Assembly (NCBI GenBank): GCA_022494885.1
Contig: JAGVSM010004575.1
Location: 47,944-111,943 of the forward strand
DNA: 64,000 bases
From: Micrasema longulum
Taxonomy: Eukaryota > Arthropoda > Insecta > Trichoptera > Brachycentridae
Direction: 5' to 3'
Of the stretch, positions 24,773 through 38,900 are shown piece by piece. Each line of letters begins with the position of its first letter. Position 1 is the first letter of the stretch. Made by a program: the position numbers and the translations under genes. The notes beneath the pieces are model-generated. The model was not told the DNA's origin. It ran no database searches and saw only the letters and a program-made list of their open reading frames with translations.

Positions 24773-26289
24773 GAATTTTGTTCAAACTAATAAGGAATAA
24801 TGTTTTAATACGCCTTAAATTATTTAATCCAATAAAAGAGATTACAAATTTTGTACATAAAAACCAAAATTACTTGACATTTTGACAACTCTACTATTTT
24901 GACATGATGTGTTTTCCAAGATCTAAGCAGAATCGATCTTTAGATTATCTATGAAGCGTTGTCCCTAATATGGGGTCTATGGTTTTTCACAATTTTATAG
25001 GCTTTTCAGTCAGTTTCATAATAGGGAAATATTACTTTTTCAAGGGTCTATTAAATACTGTCCAGTAAAAAAAATAATTTTTGCACCTTATTTTTATATT
25101 TTTGCTACTACTTATAGTAGCATTAAAAAGTATTTTAAAATGTCTAATTTTGAATTCCCCCAAAAACAGTCAACGTTACGATTTATGTTTATTTTTAACT
25201 TTAGTCAAAACCTTTCAAATGTTTATGGAACATCATCACGTTGTCGCCGCGTGTTTCTAGTGACATGTTTTTTTTTACAATTTCTTTTTTAAAGTTAGAT
25301 ATGAAAACATTTCTCCACAATATCCATATTGATTTTGAAAATACAATTTATTATTCTAAATCCATTTCATATATTTTTATCGGTGTTCGTAGTATGTGAT
25401 ATTTCCGTACTATAAAAATATAATATAAAATTTAAACGCGCCAATACAAATTTTTTTTTAGAAACAAAACTTGTTTTCACTTTTTTTTATTTTCTTTAAA
25501 ATTGTTTTATTATAAATAATATATTTTACATTTTTAATAAGTTCTGCATATAAATTCACTAAACGTATTAAAAAATATTTCCTTTAGAAACACAATATGG
25601 GTCGGATCACCAAGTGAGTAGGTACTTTTAAAAATGCTTCCTTTCCTTAAAGGTAATTTTTAAATTTGAATTGTGTGTTCTGTATGTTCGTTTGTTTTTT
25701 CTTATTTTACTTCACAGTGACGGCAGTGACGGGACCCTTTTGTAAGTTTGATATTTGATTATTTTTCGTTTTATTGCATTTATTAAATTATTCATTTATT
25801 TCAATGGTATAAAATACCTTTACGCCTTTACTATATATTACGTTATAATTGCCTTACGAATTAAAATCATGTCGAAAATAAAGATTTGAAAAGGACTTCT
25901 TAATTCCTTTAAAGTATTTGAATAGCATTTTTTGTGTATTTTTTTTACTTAGCTACATACCTAAATACGTCATGCTTTATTTCATGAGTGAAACAACAAT
26001 GTTGTATGTACTATTTGTAGATACCTATAATAATATGTCAATAATCATGGTACCTTTAAATAAAATGTTATTTTTTAAATATTATTTCTACTTTACTTTT
26101 GTATCCCCGAGTTCACTATATTAATTTTACTAGGAATTCTGTAAATTGTTAAACTTTACTGAGGATTTCATTCACAGTGAAATTTAAGAGTTATTTCAAG
26201 CGTTTTTTATAAGTATGCCAAATTCTTATTTTCTTCCTTGTTTTTGTTTTCGTGTCATTTCGGATTCAACTTATAAAGTTTAAATTATT

Positions 26290-26640
26290 TTTAAAGGTTC
26301 GTCATCATTTCCCTTTCCGCACCCAGTAGTGCATAGGGCACTAAATTAGTAAACTAAATGCAGCGTATTTCAATAATCTATTACAAGAAGGTAAAGTGAT
26401 CAATCCTACGCTTTAGTTGCCAGCCCAGGAACAATGAAATATTGTCGTTTAAACGAACTTTAAAATCGACATTTCACGTCCGCTGCAAAGGCAGAAATTG
26501 AACCTAGAACCTGAAGAATGATAGGATTTACTTTTTCACGATTTTTACCTGATGGTAGCCATCGAATCAAAAACTCTCGTCTTGAGTTTTGGTTCTATTT
26601 CACAATCAGAACTGTATTCTTCATCAGCCTGGATACAAAG
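26290..26640 (-). repeat. Composite SINE with deleted A-box region
   Basis: Read on the minus strand: upstream module (GTGAAATAGAACC, a GACGAGAGTTTTTGATTCG stretch, GGCTACCATCAGG), B-box remnant (AGGTTCAATTTCTG), body (AATATTTCATTGTTCCTGG) and the tail TGCACTACTGGGTGCGG. The A-box part of the head is missing, so this copy could not be transcribed by pol III. Confidence 0.7.
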
Positions 26641-26912
26641 ATGAAAAAAAATTTTTAGCAGGTATTATTTGATTATGTAAAATTACAGTGCGTTCGCCTG
26701 CCGGAGGAGAACCAAGTGAACTTACAATTTTTTCTTGTGCAAGCACGCACATTTGAATGATTTACATATAAACTTTTTGTTACGAACACATAAGCAAGGT
26801 TTATTCAAGATTTGAATGGGCTGTACTTATGTTGGCAATGAAAATAATACATTAAAAAAAGAACGTCATTGAGGCCAGGATTGTTATTCCTAACGTTTTC
26901 GCGGCCATATTA

Positions 26913-26943
26913 TCTCGTGTATTTATATACAAAATACACGAGA
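26913..26943. repeat. Perfect 12-bp inverted repeat (hairpin)
   Basis: Arms TCTCGTGTATTT (26913-26924) and AAATACACGAGA (26932-26943), with a 7-nt loop. Intergenic, function unknown. Confidence 0.7.
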
Positions 26944-27159
26944 AAAACTGTTTTCTCGTGCCGCAAGAGCGGTTCTGAATAGCACCCCAGGGCCGTATTT
27001 ACTCACGGTCTTTGAAGATATACGGGTGTTTATACACAAGCATATTGCTTCATTGGAGAGGTAGCAACGTTAAATAAATATATTTATTAACAAATTGCAA
27101 CAGAGATGGAGAACATCTAGAGTAAGAGATATGGATGTATGGAAGATAAATTTTAACTT

Positions 27160-27235
27160 CCATGTTGGGAATCGAACCCAAAACTTCTTGCGTGGTTGGA
27201 AAACGCGCTGACCACTATACCACGAGGCAGACTTT
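27160..27235 (-). repeat. tRNA-derived SINE head
   Basis: The minus strand reads GTCTGCCTCGTGGTATAGTG (A box), then GGGTTCGATTCCCAAC (B box), then a body unlike the main SINE family. A separate SINE subfamily; no acceptor stem can pair. Confidence 0.6.
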
Positions 27236-27422
27236 TTTTCTTAATCCTTTACTACTTTTTATTGGTTACAAGCTGAACCCGGCAATGCTTTGCTATTGCT
27301 AGATTTAAGTACATACTCGTTTATAGATTAAATAAGCACAATCGATTTTTTATATCAATTATTGTATTTACTTCAAATTAGATATGTACGGATAAATTAT
27401 TATTTTTGTGTTTCGGTTTACA

Positions 27423-27530
27423 TGGTCTGTAGTGTGTAAAAAAAACATTACTAGTGCCATAAGACACAGAGAAAATACGAGAATACGTTTGTATGAAGAA
27501 AAATTGGACCGCGTTTCCTCCTAAGATTAA
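27423..27530 (+). repeat. Repeat U, partial copy
   Basis: Collinear with 42230-42340: blocks GGTCTGTAGTGTGT, AGTGCCATAA, GAGAAAATACGAGAATAC and CCGCGTTTCCTC. The left half of the family is missing. Confidence 0.6.
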
Positions 27531-29035
27531 ATATTATTAAGTATACTTACAAAAAATGACTTCTTCATGCTTTTATGTACCCATAGAAACAGGTTCGGTG
27601 TTCATGCATGCCCAAACGCTCAGTTCTGCCTTACGCGTATATGATAGTTTTTTAACCGCCAGCCGGGTTTCGACGTGAGATTGACATTTGACTTTTGATA
27701 TATCCACCTTAGACTAGGGCTTATGACCTATCATTGGCTGGTTTAAGTGGCCACTTTACGCACTGTGTAACATTAACTATTTTGCCTATGTTTGAACATC
27801 CATATTTCTTCAATTCGTCCCATCTGTCGATTTTAGTAAAATAAGTCGATTGTAGTGAAGAACTGAAATCTTTATTGTTGTAAAGAGATTAATCTGATTT
27901 AATTATTTCACATACTAGGCAACGCCTAAAAACAATTTTTCATTTCTAGAAGGAAATATGAATGTTTTGGCGTTTACAAGGGCTTATGGCCTGTCATTGA
28001 CAAATGGTGAATCTTACACATATTACTTTCATATTTCATTCTTCAAATTGTTTTTCATTTCTGTTTTAATTTGTAAAAAACATTTGGACAAACTCAAAAG
28101 TTGTTAAATAAACATATCGTGTTAATATTATATCGTCTGCCTAACTTGTAAAACTCGAAAGTCCCAAACTTATTTTTGTTCAGTTAGAGAAAATAGTTTT
28201 TACTTCAATTGCGAGTTGTAGCAATGTTTTTTTTTCGATTTTTTTTTGTAATTATGCCACACTGTACAAATAATTAACGAGTGATTTTTGGAATCAAACA
28301 GAAAATGTAGAAATATCATTTTTGGCCATTTGTGGATTTAAGAGTTTTACAAATTAGAATGACTATAGTATATCTATGTGTAAAGTGATCACCGGTCTTA
28401 AAGCCTTGAAAAATGCCTAAACTTCAATTTTTCATTTTCAAAAATGGTACTTATTTGTAAAACATTTAAGTTTATAAATGAAAATTATTGATGGAAGTTC
28501 ATTGTAATTTATTGTTGAAATACAAGACGAGTGACACTTTCATCCACAAATTTGGAATATCCAGTAACCAGTTTCATCGCTTTCGCGACATCTTCGGTAT
28601 CTGGTATCTTTGTTAGGAAATTCAATGTATTTATACAAAACAAAGGTAGGACAAATTTGTGGATACTTTATCACTCGTCTTTTATTTCTATAATAAAGTA
28701 CCTATTTGTTGTAATATCTAATCTACAGTCTAGCGCAACAAAAAAGTTTAATTCCAAATAGACAAAAAAACGAAGATATCACGCGTGATTAAAAAAGTTT
28801 TTGTGTTCCATTTCTCGATTTCTTCGAGTTACTTATTTGATGACGATGCTTTTCAAAAATATATAATACATCTCCACTCGCTTGAGAGTGATTTTGTTAA
28901 AATAATGCAAATCGTGGCCCGTCATCTCAAAACAGAAAAGTACCGATTTGTTTTCGCCAACATACCAGAATGCTCAATTACAGTGGTGAACAGCACAGAA
29001 CATCCAGGCTTGGGAAAAGTCACATTTATTTTTTG

Positions 29036-29112
29036 TATTCTCAGCGGTAATCGAACCCGGAACCTTCCGTGCGTGAGTCAAGTGTCTTAACCATTACACC
29101 ACCGGCCGCCTT
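29036..29112 (-). repeat. tRNA-derived SINE head
   Basis: The minus strand reads GGCGGCCGGTGGTGTAATGG (A box) and CCGGGTTCGATTACCG (B box), followed by a body with no match to the main SINE. A third tRNA-like subfamily. Confidence 0.6.
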
Positions 29113-29444
29113 TCATGAGTTTTAAAGGTAGGCGTGTTAAGAAGAATTTTGGGTGTGCGGTAATAAGAGAATGGACGCAGCAACTTCTGGTGACAATTGT
29201 CATCGAGCGGTCGTGATATGGTTGCCTAAGCCATAGATATACTGTAGAGACTGTGGATGCCTTCTGCGCTGGTATTTTGAACGCAATTATAGCGCGATAT
29301 TGCGCATTTTTACGGCTAAATACGCGTTATAGGGCCCTGTAAATGAGTTTGGAATACCAGTCCTGATAGCTTTAAGGCTGGATAACATTGTTCTTGTATG
29401 TTGAGTAGAGTTGGATTGGATAGAGTTGGGAGCCATCTGGTGCG

Positions 29445-29513
29445 TATCGCTTATATGGATATTGTATGGATAGAATTAGTAATCCTACAAATCCAATATC
29501 CATATAAGCGATA
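29445..29513. repeat. Perfect 20-bp inverted repeat (hairpin)
   Basis: Arm 29445-29464 (TATCGCTTATATGGATATTG) is the exact reverse complement of 29494-29513, with a 29-nt loop. About 470 bp upstream of the CTL1 start codon. Confidence 0.85.
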
Positions 29514-29601
29514 TACTGAGTTCAGTCTAGGGGTCTACAGATCCTTAATACATCCCTTGGTACTCCAGTTGAGACACCCCATCATATTACTTTGCATGTT
29601 G

Positions 29602-29606
<5 letters not shown>

Positions 29607-29634
<28 letters not shown>
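29607..29634. repeat. (ATGT)7 microsatellite
   Basis: Seven uninterrupted ATGT units, about 350 bp upstream of the CTL1 start codon. Confidence 0.9.
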
Positions 29635-29635
<1 letters not shown>

Positions 29636-29978
29636 CCTACCTGGTACAAAATGACCGCCCACCCTACCTGGTTGTCCTAGTCATGTCCATTGTATTACCA
29701 TGGTAACCGCAACTTCCTTCAATATTGTTTACTTGCAGTCGGCAGCAGACCGCTACTAGTGTAGCCTGAGCAAGCGTGAGTGTAGTCACCGACGCCCCCC
29801 CGCACAACTTTTCTTCCATTTAAACTTTACAAATAAAAATACGTATCATTAAAAATATATCTACATTGTTCTACATTATGTATATCGTTTTTAAATATTT
29901 TTTTGAATGCACAATATTTCACTTATAATATGATATTGTTTTTTTGTCAAAGTTTCCTATTTGTAATTGAAAATAATT

Positions 29979-32900
29979 ATGGGGCAATGTTTATGTTCTA
30001 ATAGTGTTGATCCTGAACCTACTGAGGAAAAAGAACAGGTATTTATTTATTATTAATGTATAACATCAAAATGTTTGTATGCAGTTTGTTTTAATATTAT
30101 TCTCTTTTTACTATAAATTTATTAAAAACAGTCATGCGAAAAATATCATATCAATAGTTTTTAGGAGTATACTTTATTGTTATTATTATATTATCTTTAT
30201 TATAGTTTATTTTTAAATGGATTCAAATTTCTATTATTTGTTAACAACTTGAGCCATGTTAACCTTTAATTTCTGGGGATTTTTAAATGTAAAAAAAAAT
30301 ACTGTTCTATAATATTGTTTCTATGAAATAAAAATGGTTTAGGAATACAAAACTAACTTTTGTATTTTATTTACTGTTATTTGAATATAAAAAATGCATA
30401 GTAGATTGGTTACACTTAAACATTGTCCCTTTTACGAGATTTTTACTTTATTTTATATTTACCTACAATTTATATACTTTTATAAAGATTTTTTTAAACA
30501 GAATAAGGAAGTTGAATGTTTTCTTTTTATTTGTTAATCGACTATCAAACGAAACCCATTTTTTTAAATTTATGTTTTGTGTTATCAGCGCTCTGTTTTT
30601 TTTTTAAAGTTTCATTTTTATTTACTTTATTTATTTATAATACAAACAGATGTAGATATAATAAAAATAGTAAGCCATCCAATAACATGTATTCACTTAA
30701 TTATACTAAAATAAAAGGGACGGTGGTTTAAAATATATAAAGAATGTATATTAAAATAAAAAAAATATGAATCAAACTTATTAGTTCTCTTCTGTACCTA
30801 TTATTTGGAATGTTAAATATAGTGTAAAAATGAAATTACTCCGCGTGTGACATCACAAGTTCTCTTCGGTGAGCTCTGCTGATTGGTGAATTGGCCTCCC
30901 GTAAACAGGAAATCTGGAAATCTATCATAACACTCCATCATTGGTTACTTCGGAAGAATTATTGACGTCGTTCAAAGTTGCTAGTTTTTATTAAAATCAC
31001 TTTTATATATTTTTTCATAAATGTTTAAGAAATTTTGCCGCTCAATTTAATGCTCTATTTTTTTACCGTGCGGTGGAAACTCTTTTTTCTATCCGATTTC
31101 TCAAAACACAGAACTTCCTCATTGAACAAGTTATTTTATAACGGCTTTCTATTGTCCGATCCGTGTTCAAATGGTCAGCGCGTTTGCTTACCATGCATGA
31201 GGTCTCGGGTTCGATTCCCGACATGGTTGACATGAAATATTTATTTATAAAGTTGTTTTATGCTATAATATTTCATACTCCCAGGCATGGAAATAAGAAT
31301 AGTCCAGAAGGAACGTAGAATCATATTTGAATACATCGGACTGTGTCTAAAATTCCCCTCACAATGCCCCACTTTCGCCGCGCGCATTCGTGATGTCGCC
31401 GCGTAATGTTGCACGATGGGAAAAAATTTCATCATAACACAAATGTAAGATAAAAAAAAAAGCAATTTGTAAATTTCTCTAAAATTTTATTGTGCACGCG
31501 GAAATATTGATTGACACAACAGAGTAGATAAGTAAAGGGTCATTTAATAAGAGTAATGGATTTAATGAACTTTGAACTTAAAATATAAAACAAATTTTAT
31601 TTTACATAAAACGGACATTTTTATATCACGTCAAATAATATTTGATGTTTTAAAGATAATGTCGGTCAAATGTCTACCAAAGATTTGTTTTATCCGAGGT
31701 CCAATTTTCATTCGTTCTCTCATTAGATGAGCAAATTAGGGTAAAAAAAATTACTACCTTGGCAACACTAACGAAATGTCCATTTTGTTTTCTTCGACAA
31801 TCTGACAGATGGAAAAATAATTCAATTTTTAAGTAATGTATTTGCTACTTACACATTCATTTGCTCATTACAATGAAATGTGATCCCATCCTGTTTCTTT
31901 AATATCCTACACTTTAAAAGTATTTCTACACTTTAAAAAGACACAACACGGCATAGTTAAGTTCAAATCGGGAGTTGCGTGCTGAGCGACGTCTACAAAG
32001 AAACCAATGGGTCGAAATGTAAAACTACTCATTTATGAGTAGTTAAGTCGACTTCTGTTTGATGCTCGTATGCGGTTTCTGGATTATTCTTAATTCTATG
32101 CTCCCAGGATTAGCACCTAAATCGATCATCTTATCTTCATATAGCAAAATGATCAAGTTACGTAACGTTTAGTGTACCAATACGGTATCCTATGCACCAT
32201 GAGGTCCAGAAAGAGAATAATGAATACACGTCATATGAATTCTATTAGCCCCGGAAAAAAATAATTTGGTGTATTTAAAAATATATAGTACCTAATATCA
32301 AAAAACGTTTTAATATTTGTGCAATGCATTTATTAATTTCATTAGTTGGATAAAGGATCAATATTATATTAAAATCAAAAAATAATTAAATTATGTAACA
32401 TTTCTTCAATAAGCTCTTGTATCTGTTTCATTAATATTATCTTGAAAAATTAAACTATGTTGAATTGAGCATTAAATTATTTAAGCAATTATTATATTTT
32501 TTATTTTGTTTAAATTCTATAAGTTGCACTGAAGCGTAGGCTAGTTTTTTTTATTCAATGTTATGCCTCAAAAATTAATTACATAAGTCTAAATACGATT
32601 TTTTTCATTTTAGTACTCGAAAAATGGCGAAAATAATGAAGTATTGGAGGCGAAAGATCGTTCCTGCACAGATGTCATTTCTTTAACAATATTCTTATTA
32701 TTCTCGTTCGGCCTGGTAAGTAATTATTTACTGGTTCGTAATAACAATTCTTAATATACAATATTACCAAGGACACCACCGCGTGCTAACATTTTCTGAT
32801 ATTGTGTAAAAAATAAAAAATAAGGACTTTCTCGACCTAAAAACAGATAACACAAAGTATTGAAAATAAAACAAAAATAATTAATATTATTAATAGAATG

Positions 32901-35900
32901 GGGGAGTTGAAAAATAAATAGATATTTTGATATATTTTTGCAGTATCTATACAAACATAAATATTTCGGTAATGTTTTATTAGATGTGCTTGATTACTAC
33001 ATACAACCATGAAGCTCAAAAAAAAAGAAGCTGAAACAATAAACCTCAAACGTGTTGTTTTTTTTAATATTTAGATATATAGGTATAAAGATTCTTAGCA
33101 CATAAAAATATTTCGTTTAACTTCTGAGGGCAGACAAAGTTATAAATTGGGTTTTTCCTCAGAGTAATAATGCGTAACCTAGAGAGGAGCCCAAACGTCG
33201 GAAAACCATTCTACAACTATTGGGTATTAAGTTAGCTACAGTTCGCAGCAAAATAATGGACCGTACTCTGGTCGAGAATTGCCAAATGGATATTAATTTG
33301 CAATGTAATTACTTTTAAATATGTACCTGTGTATTTATGATTGCAGGGTTATTCCAATCTATTTTTATATAATTCGCCTTTATTTGTTTTATAAAACTGA
33401 AAATACATGTGTGTGTTTATTTTTTTATTTATTTATTCATTTCATTCACAATATATTTATTGATACATAAATCCCAACTCCATTGAACCTAAGTCCTACG
33501 TTAGTTTGTTTGTTTGTCCGTCACATCTCCGAAATGGCGAGTTGTAGCGGCCTGAAATTTGGACACGTCATTTTAGATGCAATTTCAAGGTTGACTTTGC
33601 TATTTTCGAGTAAAATTTTAATCGACCTCTACTCGATAAAAACTCAAACTTTATATGGGATGCCTAGTGCGGCCCTGACATAATCAACTGTCATTATCAA
33701 CAGTTAACATACTTTTATTCACAAATTTATCCTTAAATTGAGAAAAAATAGTATCTGAAGTAAATATGTTGATATAAGGAAAGTTTTAAGCAACATTACA
33801 CACGTGTCGAGACAATAAATGCCAAAAATCAATGTAAATTATGGGAAAATATTCGGAATCAATTACCTGTGAAAACTGACTCCTTTAACACCTTTGACGC
33901 TCCTACAGCTGCAACCAAACATACTGCAATTCACCATAGTCGATTTTTATTTATTATAACGTAAATATCCAAGTTATTTTCAAACAAAGCCAAGCACAGC
34001 TACAAAAGCATCCGATCGAACCACCAATTGGTTGCTAGCCAACAAACCAACATCGCTTGCGTTCTATGAATCATAGTGTTAGGGCTTCTCTCTAGGTTAC
34101 GCATTATTACTATGAGGGTTTTCCATTAGACTTTATTATCCAAAGTATATTTCAGCTAGTGTTAAGTAGTAAAAAAATAACAGTATATTACTAATTTAGT
34201 TTTTTATGTGTTTCAGCAGACAGTAAGTATTTCAGTGTTAGGGTTTTTGCCGACGTTAAGGCGCAGCTGTGTCTACCAATAATTCGGATATAATATCTTT
34301 AAATATTTTTACAATTTACTTTAAACACACTATTATCCAAATCATGACCTTTGGTCATGCAACTGATTTAGTTACATATTATTTCCAAACAATATAAAAA
34401 GAAAAATGATTGATTTTTCAGTTATGTTGGTTTGCTTTACAAGGAAGAGTTATTCAACACCAATAATGGTAATAAGTTGATATATAAATTATACTTATAT
34501 CTCATGTTGTTGCCCTTGGCACATTTTTACAATAATTAATTCCGCATATGAATTAGGTGACAGTATGTAGTTTGTAGGTAATATATTGATTAGTGCAATG
34601 TCAATAGCAAATTACTATCCGCTTTCGATTATCGATTTTGATATCGAATGCGGGTGTTACAGTTAGAAGGAAACGCGGCCCGACTTTTCGAAACGAATAC
34701 GAACGAAACGTATTCCCGTATTTTCCCCGTGGATTATGACACTAGAGCAATGACACTATATTTATTAACTATTGACCTGACAGACCACTTGCGTGTCTCT
34801 ATCGTTTTGCTTCTTTGATAAATTGTTTCTTATGGGAGCTAGAACCATCCCCATAAAAGCGCCCGGTTTTATCTGCTGTCCTCGGGCATACGATAAAAAT
34901 TTTTTTTTAAATAATTTTGAAAAGCGGAAAGGCACCGACACAGATAATTTAATTCTGATACTCTTTCTGAAAAAAAAACCTGGTAAGTTTTGGGTTGCGG
35001 AAAATGGGATAGCGAAAAATCGATTTTAGTTGAGCGTAATCAGTCCAACGAGCAGTTTTTTTTCGCACAGCATCAGTGAGGCATTTACGAGAAAGTGGCA
35101 GAAAAACAATGGTCAAATATCTATTCATCACAATTTATTGTCTGGCATCGCGTATCTTCTCCGCGTAGAAACGTTTTAATGCTTTTATTAGAATAAATTA
35201 ATAATCTTTATTATTGATTTTATTTATATTTATTTATTTCATTTTTCACAAGATGTTTAACATTTATTGAGACACAAGTCTCAACTCCATGGAACCAAAG
35301 TCCTGTGTTGAGTTGGGACGAATATATGGATGTATAAAACGTTTACAGTCAATATCGTCATATTTACTACATATAATAAAAACATTATTAAAAAATACAC
35401 GGTAAATCAAATATAGAAAAAAAACATGCAATAAAAAAAACATTTAAAGTATATGAAAAAATAAACTATAAAATTTAAATATAATCTACTCAAATATTTG
35501 AAATACCATCAAGGAATTTCTCACTCAAATCCCTCCTCCTAAGGAAGATCCAGTCCTGAAACTGTTTTTGAAAATAATTTTGTCCATGAGAGCTTAACAC
35601 GCTCTTCCATAATAAAAGGTTTATCATGTTATCTGACTTATAGAGCATAAAAAATATTATTGGCACGCTTTTTATAACCTTTTTTCCCCACACGGTATTT
35701 TTTATTTTATTTCTAGATCCACCTAGGTATAAACAAATTATTAACGATCTCTTTTTAAGTCTTATAATTATTGTCTCTATTCTGTATAAAACTCTCGTTT
35801 TTATTTATCGAATTCAGGAGCATGTTTGTATTGATTGATATCACACAATTTGTTAAGAGGGGAAATGCTTTAGAGAATACAATATGGATGTCTAGGCATT

Positions 35901-38900
35901 TACAGGGCTAATGACCTATCATTGGCTGGTTTATAGGACCCTTATGGAACATTTACCATTATAACCATATTTATACATCCTATGTCCTCAACTCTTTCAT
36001 CTGTGACGTTTTTAAATGAAAAAATGTGGATATGTAAACATTTGGCAGAATGGTGAATTTTATAGTGCATAAAGTGGCCACTTAAACCAACCAATGACAA
36101 GTCATAAGCATTGTAGATGCCTAGATTCTCGATAGTGTTTTCCCTCTCATTTGCGTCTACTAACATTTAGATATACTCAGAATATTGTTAATAATTATAC
36201 ATTACATGAAAACGAGTTTTTTACATAATATATTAACATTGTTTTTATAAACAGTAGTTTTTAAAATTTTGAAATCTATGTACAGTAGGGATGAAATGCA
36301 ACGTTGTAAAGCGTTCAACCATATTTCAATAATGATTTTTTTACGAACTTCAATCAGTACTTATTAATTAGCTAATTACGGGCTATGATACAATAAGTTT
36401 CGTATTCGATTTCTGACTTAATATAATTTATTAAAAATATTTTACTTAACTTAAACACATAATGTTTATATATTTACGTAAAAGATCTTATCTTATTGTA
36501 AGTATACACCGCAGCTGGTTTTTCAAATCGAATGAACGTGTCGTTAGTCGTGAGTACGGGTTACGAATAACGGTCAGAGTAATTTATTTTGTAATTGTAC
36601 GTAACTCGATATTTTATAAAACATTTGTAATCAGTGAATTTATCTGTTTTAAAGAAAGAAAAGTACAGATTTGTACTTTAATTTTATATATTGACCCCTC
36701 CTACGTGTAATATCGTGACCCACAAATGGACGATTTGAGTTTTTAATGTATTTCGTCTATATATTATTATATCTTTAGTTCTAACGAAGAAAAAAAATGT
36801 TTTTATCAAAAATAATTAATGTAATTACGTTTTTTTATTGGTCGAATATTATCGTATCTCATATTTTTGTAGAAAGTAAACTACTATCGTATGCACCCTT
36901 GCAATAAATTTCGCGAGATGACCGGAATCGGCGTAAGTACATATAAGTTACGATTATCGGACTAGAGACTAGACGAACGTCTCCCGCGTGCATTGTTTTT
37001 AAAAATATTTTTAAAAAACAATTTTTGCATATTTTTTTACAATATGAATTCCCGTTCATGCAAAAATGAAGAGAATGAGCTTTAATGAGCACAGAAATAT
37101 GTGATTTAGCCTTAGGAACTAAATCTCCACTACGTACAAAAGAAACTCGAACAACAGATTTATCGTATATTAACAAAACGTTTATATTTGTATAGGAAGA
37201 CAGCAAAATGCTTGATGTAATAAACCAGTTAAAGATTTTTTTTTTTTAATTTTAGTACTAATATTTTACATTTGTTATAATATACAGAATAACAACGTAA
37301 TTATCGTTAGTGCTTCTTACGATTATACACATCGTTTGTGAGAATCAAATACTTATCGTATGTTATATACGTGCAATTTTTTTCCATATTAACCCTGAAA
37401 AACGCGTTTTGTGGCGATATAGCCGTAGATACCTACATTCGAAACAATGTATATCAGGAAACGTATCAGAATATTATCAATAGTTTCCAAATAACAACAT
37501 ACGTTCACCATTTTTATTATAAAAGCTCATCGGTCATTTCATAGAATAAATCACTGCAATGCTAATGGATAAATTATAGTGGTCATTACAGAAATCAGTT
37601 TTGTATTTTTGATGTAATGTTTTGAACCAGATAATTTAGTAAAAAAATACACTTTTTACACGATAATTCTTCAATTTATTTATTGCTTAATGTTAAAAAC
37701 AAAACTGATCAATTACACTCGGCAAAAGAAAAGCTTTATGGAAGAAAATTATGAAAAGTACACCACCACGCCCAAACCAATTGAGTCTTGGATTTTTTTT
37801 CTTGCAATTGCGAGAATCGAACGTCGAATCGAATGGCGAATCGAACCTGTGACGCCAGATTCACAGTTGGCTTTCTAACCAATTCCGCCTCGGCTTGCTT
37901 TCACGTGTAGTGTTGTTCATATGTATATGTGGATAGTTTCCTTGGCTTTCTAATTTTGAAGTAAAAGGCACTTATCATGTTTTTTTGCTGTTTCAATGAG
38001 TTCTTATTACAAAAATTTTCTTTAGTACCACAAAATCCAACTCGTGTGATTAATGTTTTCAAACTTCAATAGGTACCTTACAAATATTGAACACAAGCTC
38101 TCTCTATACGTATATAAACAATGACTTTTCGTTTTGTGTCTTGTACCAAACAAAGTTTGCAGTTCGCCGACTTATGCTAATCGATGAGAAATATAAGTTC
38201 CTACAAATCCATTCATAAGGTTTCTTTAACCTTTTATACGAGTATAAGTGACAATGTATTGTAATATCGAGAGCTTTCTGTGAAAAGGCATTAAGTCAAA
38301 ATTATTTAATGTTATTAAATGTTTGTATTTAACCACTTACCGACTTTTCTATGTCTACCGGTTTCTAAACGTACCGTTCGTACATAAAATTACTTGTTCA
38401 GATATATGTTAATTTAAAAGTTTGTTGTGCAAATAATTTTATAACTAAACGTCATAAAGCCATATAAAAAATGCTACGTTGATATATCAACTACATTTGA
38501 AAAATGTTTTAATAAAAAAATAACTTTTCTTTTTTACCGAATAAAAGTGTATTGCTATGACTTGAAGCATTTTCGCTGACTCATAAATAACATAGGAAGG
38601 TTACTATTGATTTTTTAATTTTCTTTCAGGGATGTCAGTATCCTCGATAGGAAGGATCCAACTTTAAGACTCGTGCGGAATATTGTTTTCTCATTTCCTG
38701 AACATAATTTAGCCTGTAGTGTAGATAGGACTAAGTACATTTTTGTAGATTGTGGGGCATTTGCTGAACAATATTACCTCATCATTAAGTCAAAACAGCA
38801 AATTTTTTACATAATTCTTTTTCGAAGAATGTCCACGATATTACATGCACTGGAGTATGAAAACAACATAATATAATACTATAATTTATTTTTTTCTAAA

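Larger units (their letters stand above)
24768..29978. other. Divergent intergenic region between TMX3 and CTL1
   Basis: AT-rich DNA that must hold both promoters, although no core-promoter motif stands out. It contains SINE copies (26290-26640, 27160-27235, 29036-29112), a piece of repeat U (27423-27530) and two end-like pieces of the 35891-36125 element family (about 27715-27765 and 27960-28010). It also has a 12-bp-arm hairpin (26913-26943), a 20-bp-arm hairpin (29445-29513) and an ATGT microsatellite (29607-29634). No supported gene. Confidence 0.6.

Noticed and set aside
28785..29090. 101-codon frame as a gene
   Set aside because: Its 3' third is an inverted SINE head and the rest has no family resemblance.
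38673..38876. Extra CTL1 exon after the TTTCAGG acceptor
   Set aside because: The segment belongs to diverged transposon copy C, and CTL1 exons 2 and 3 already join in phase.
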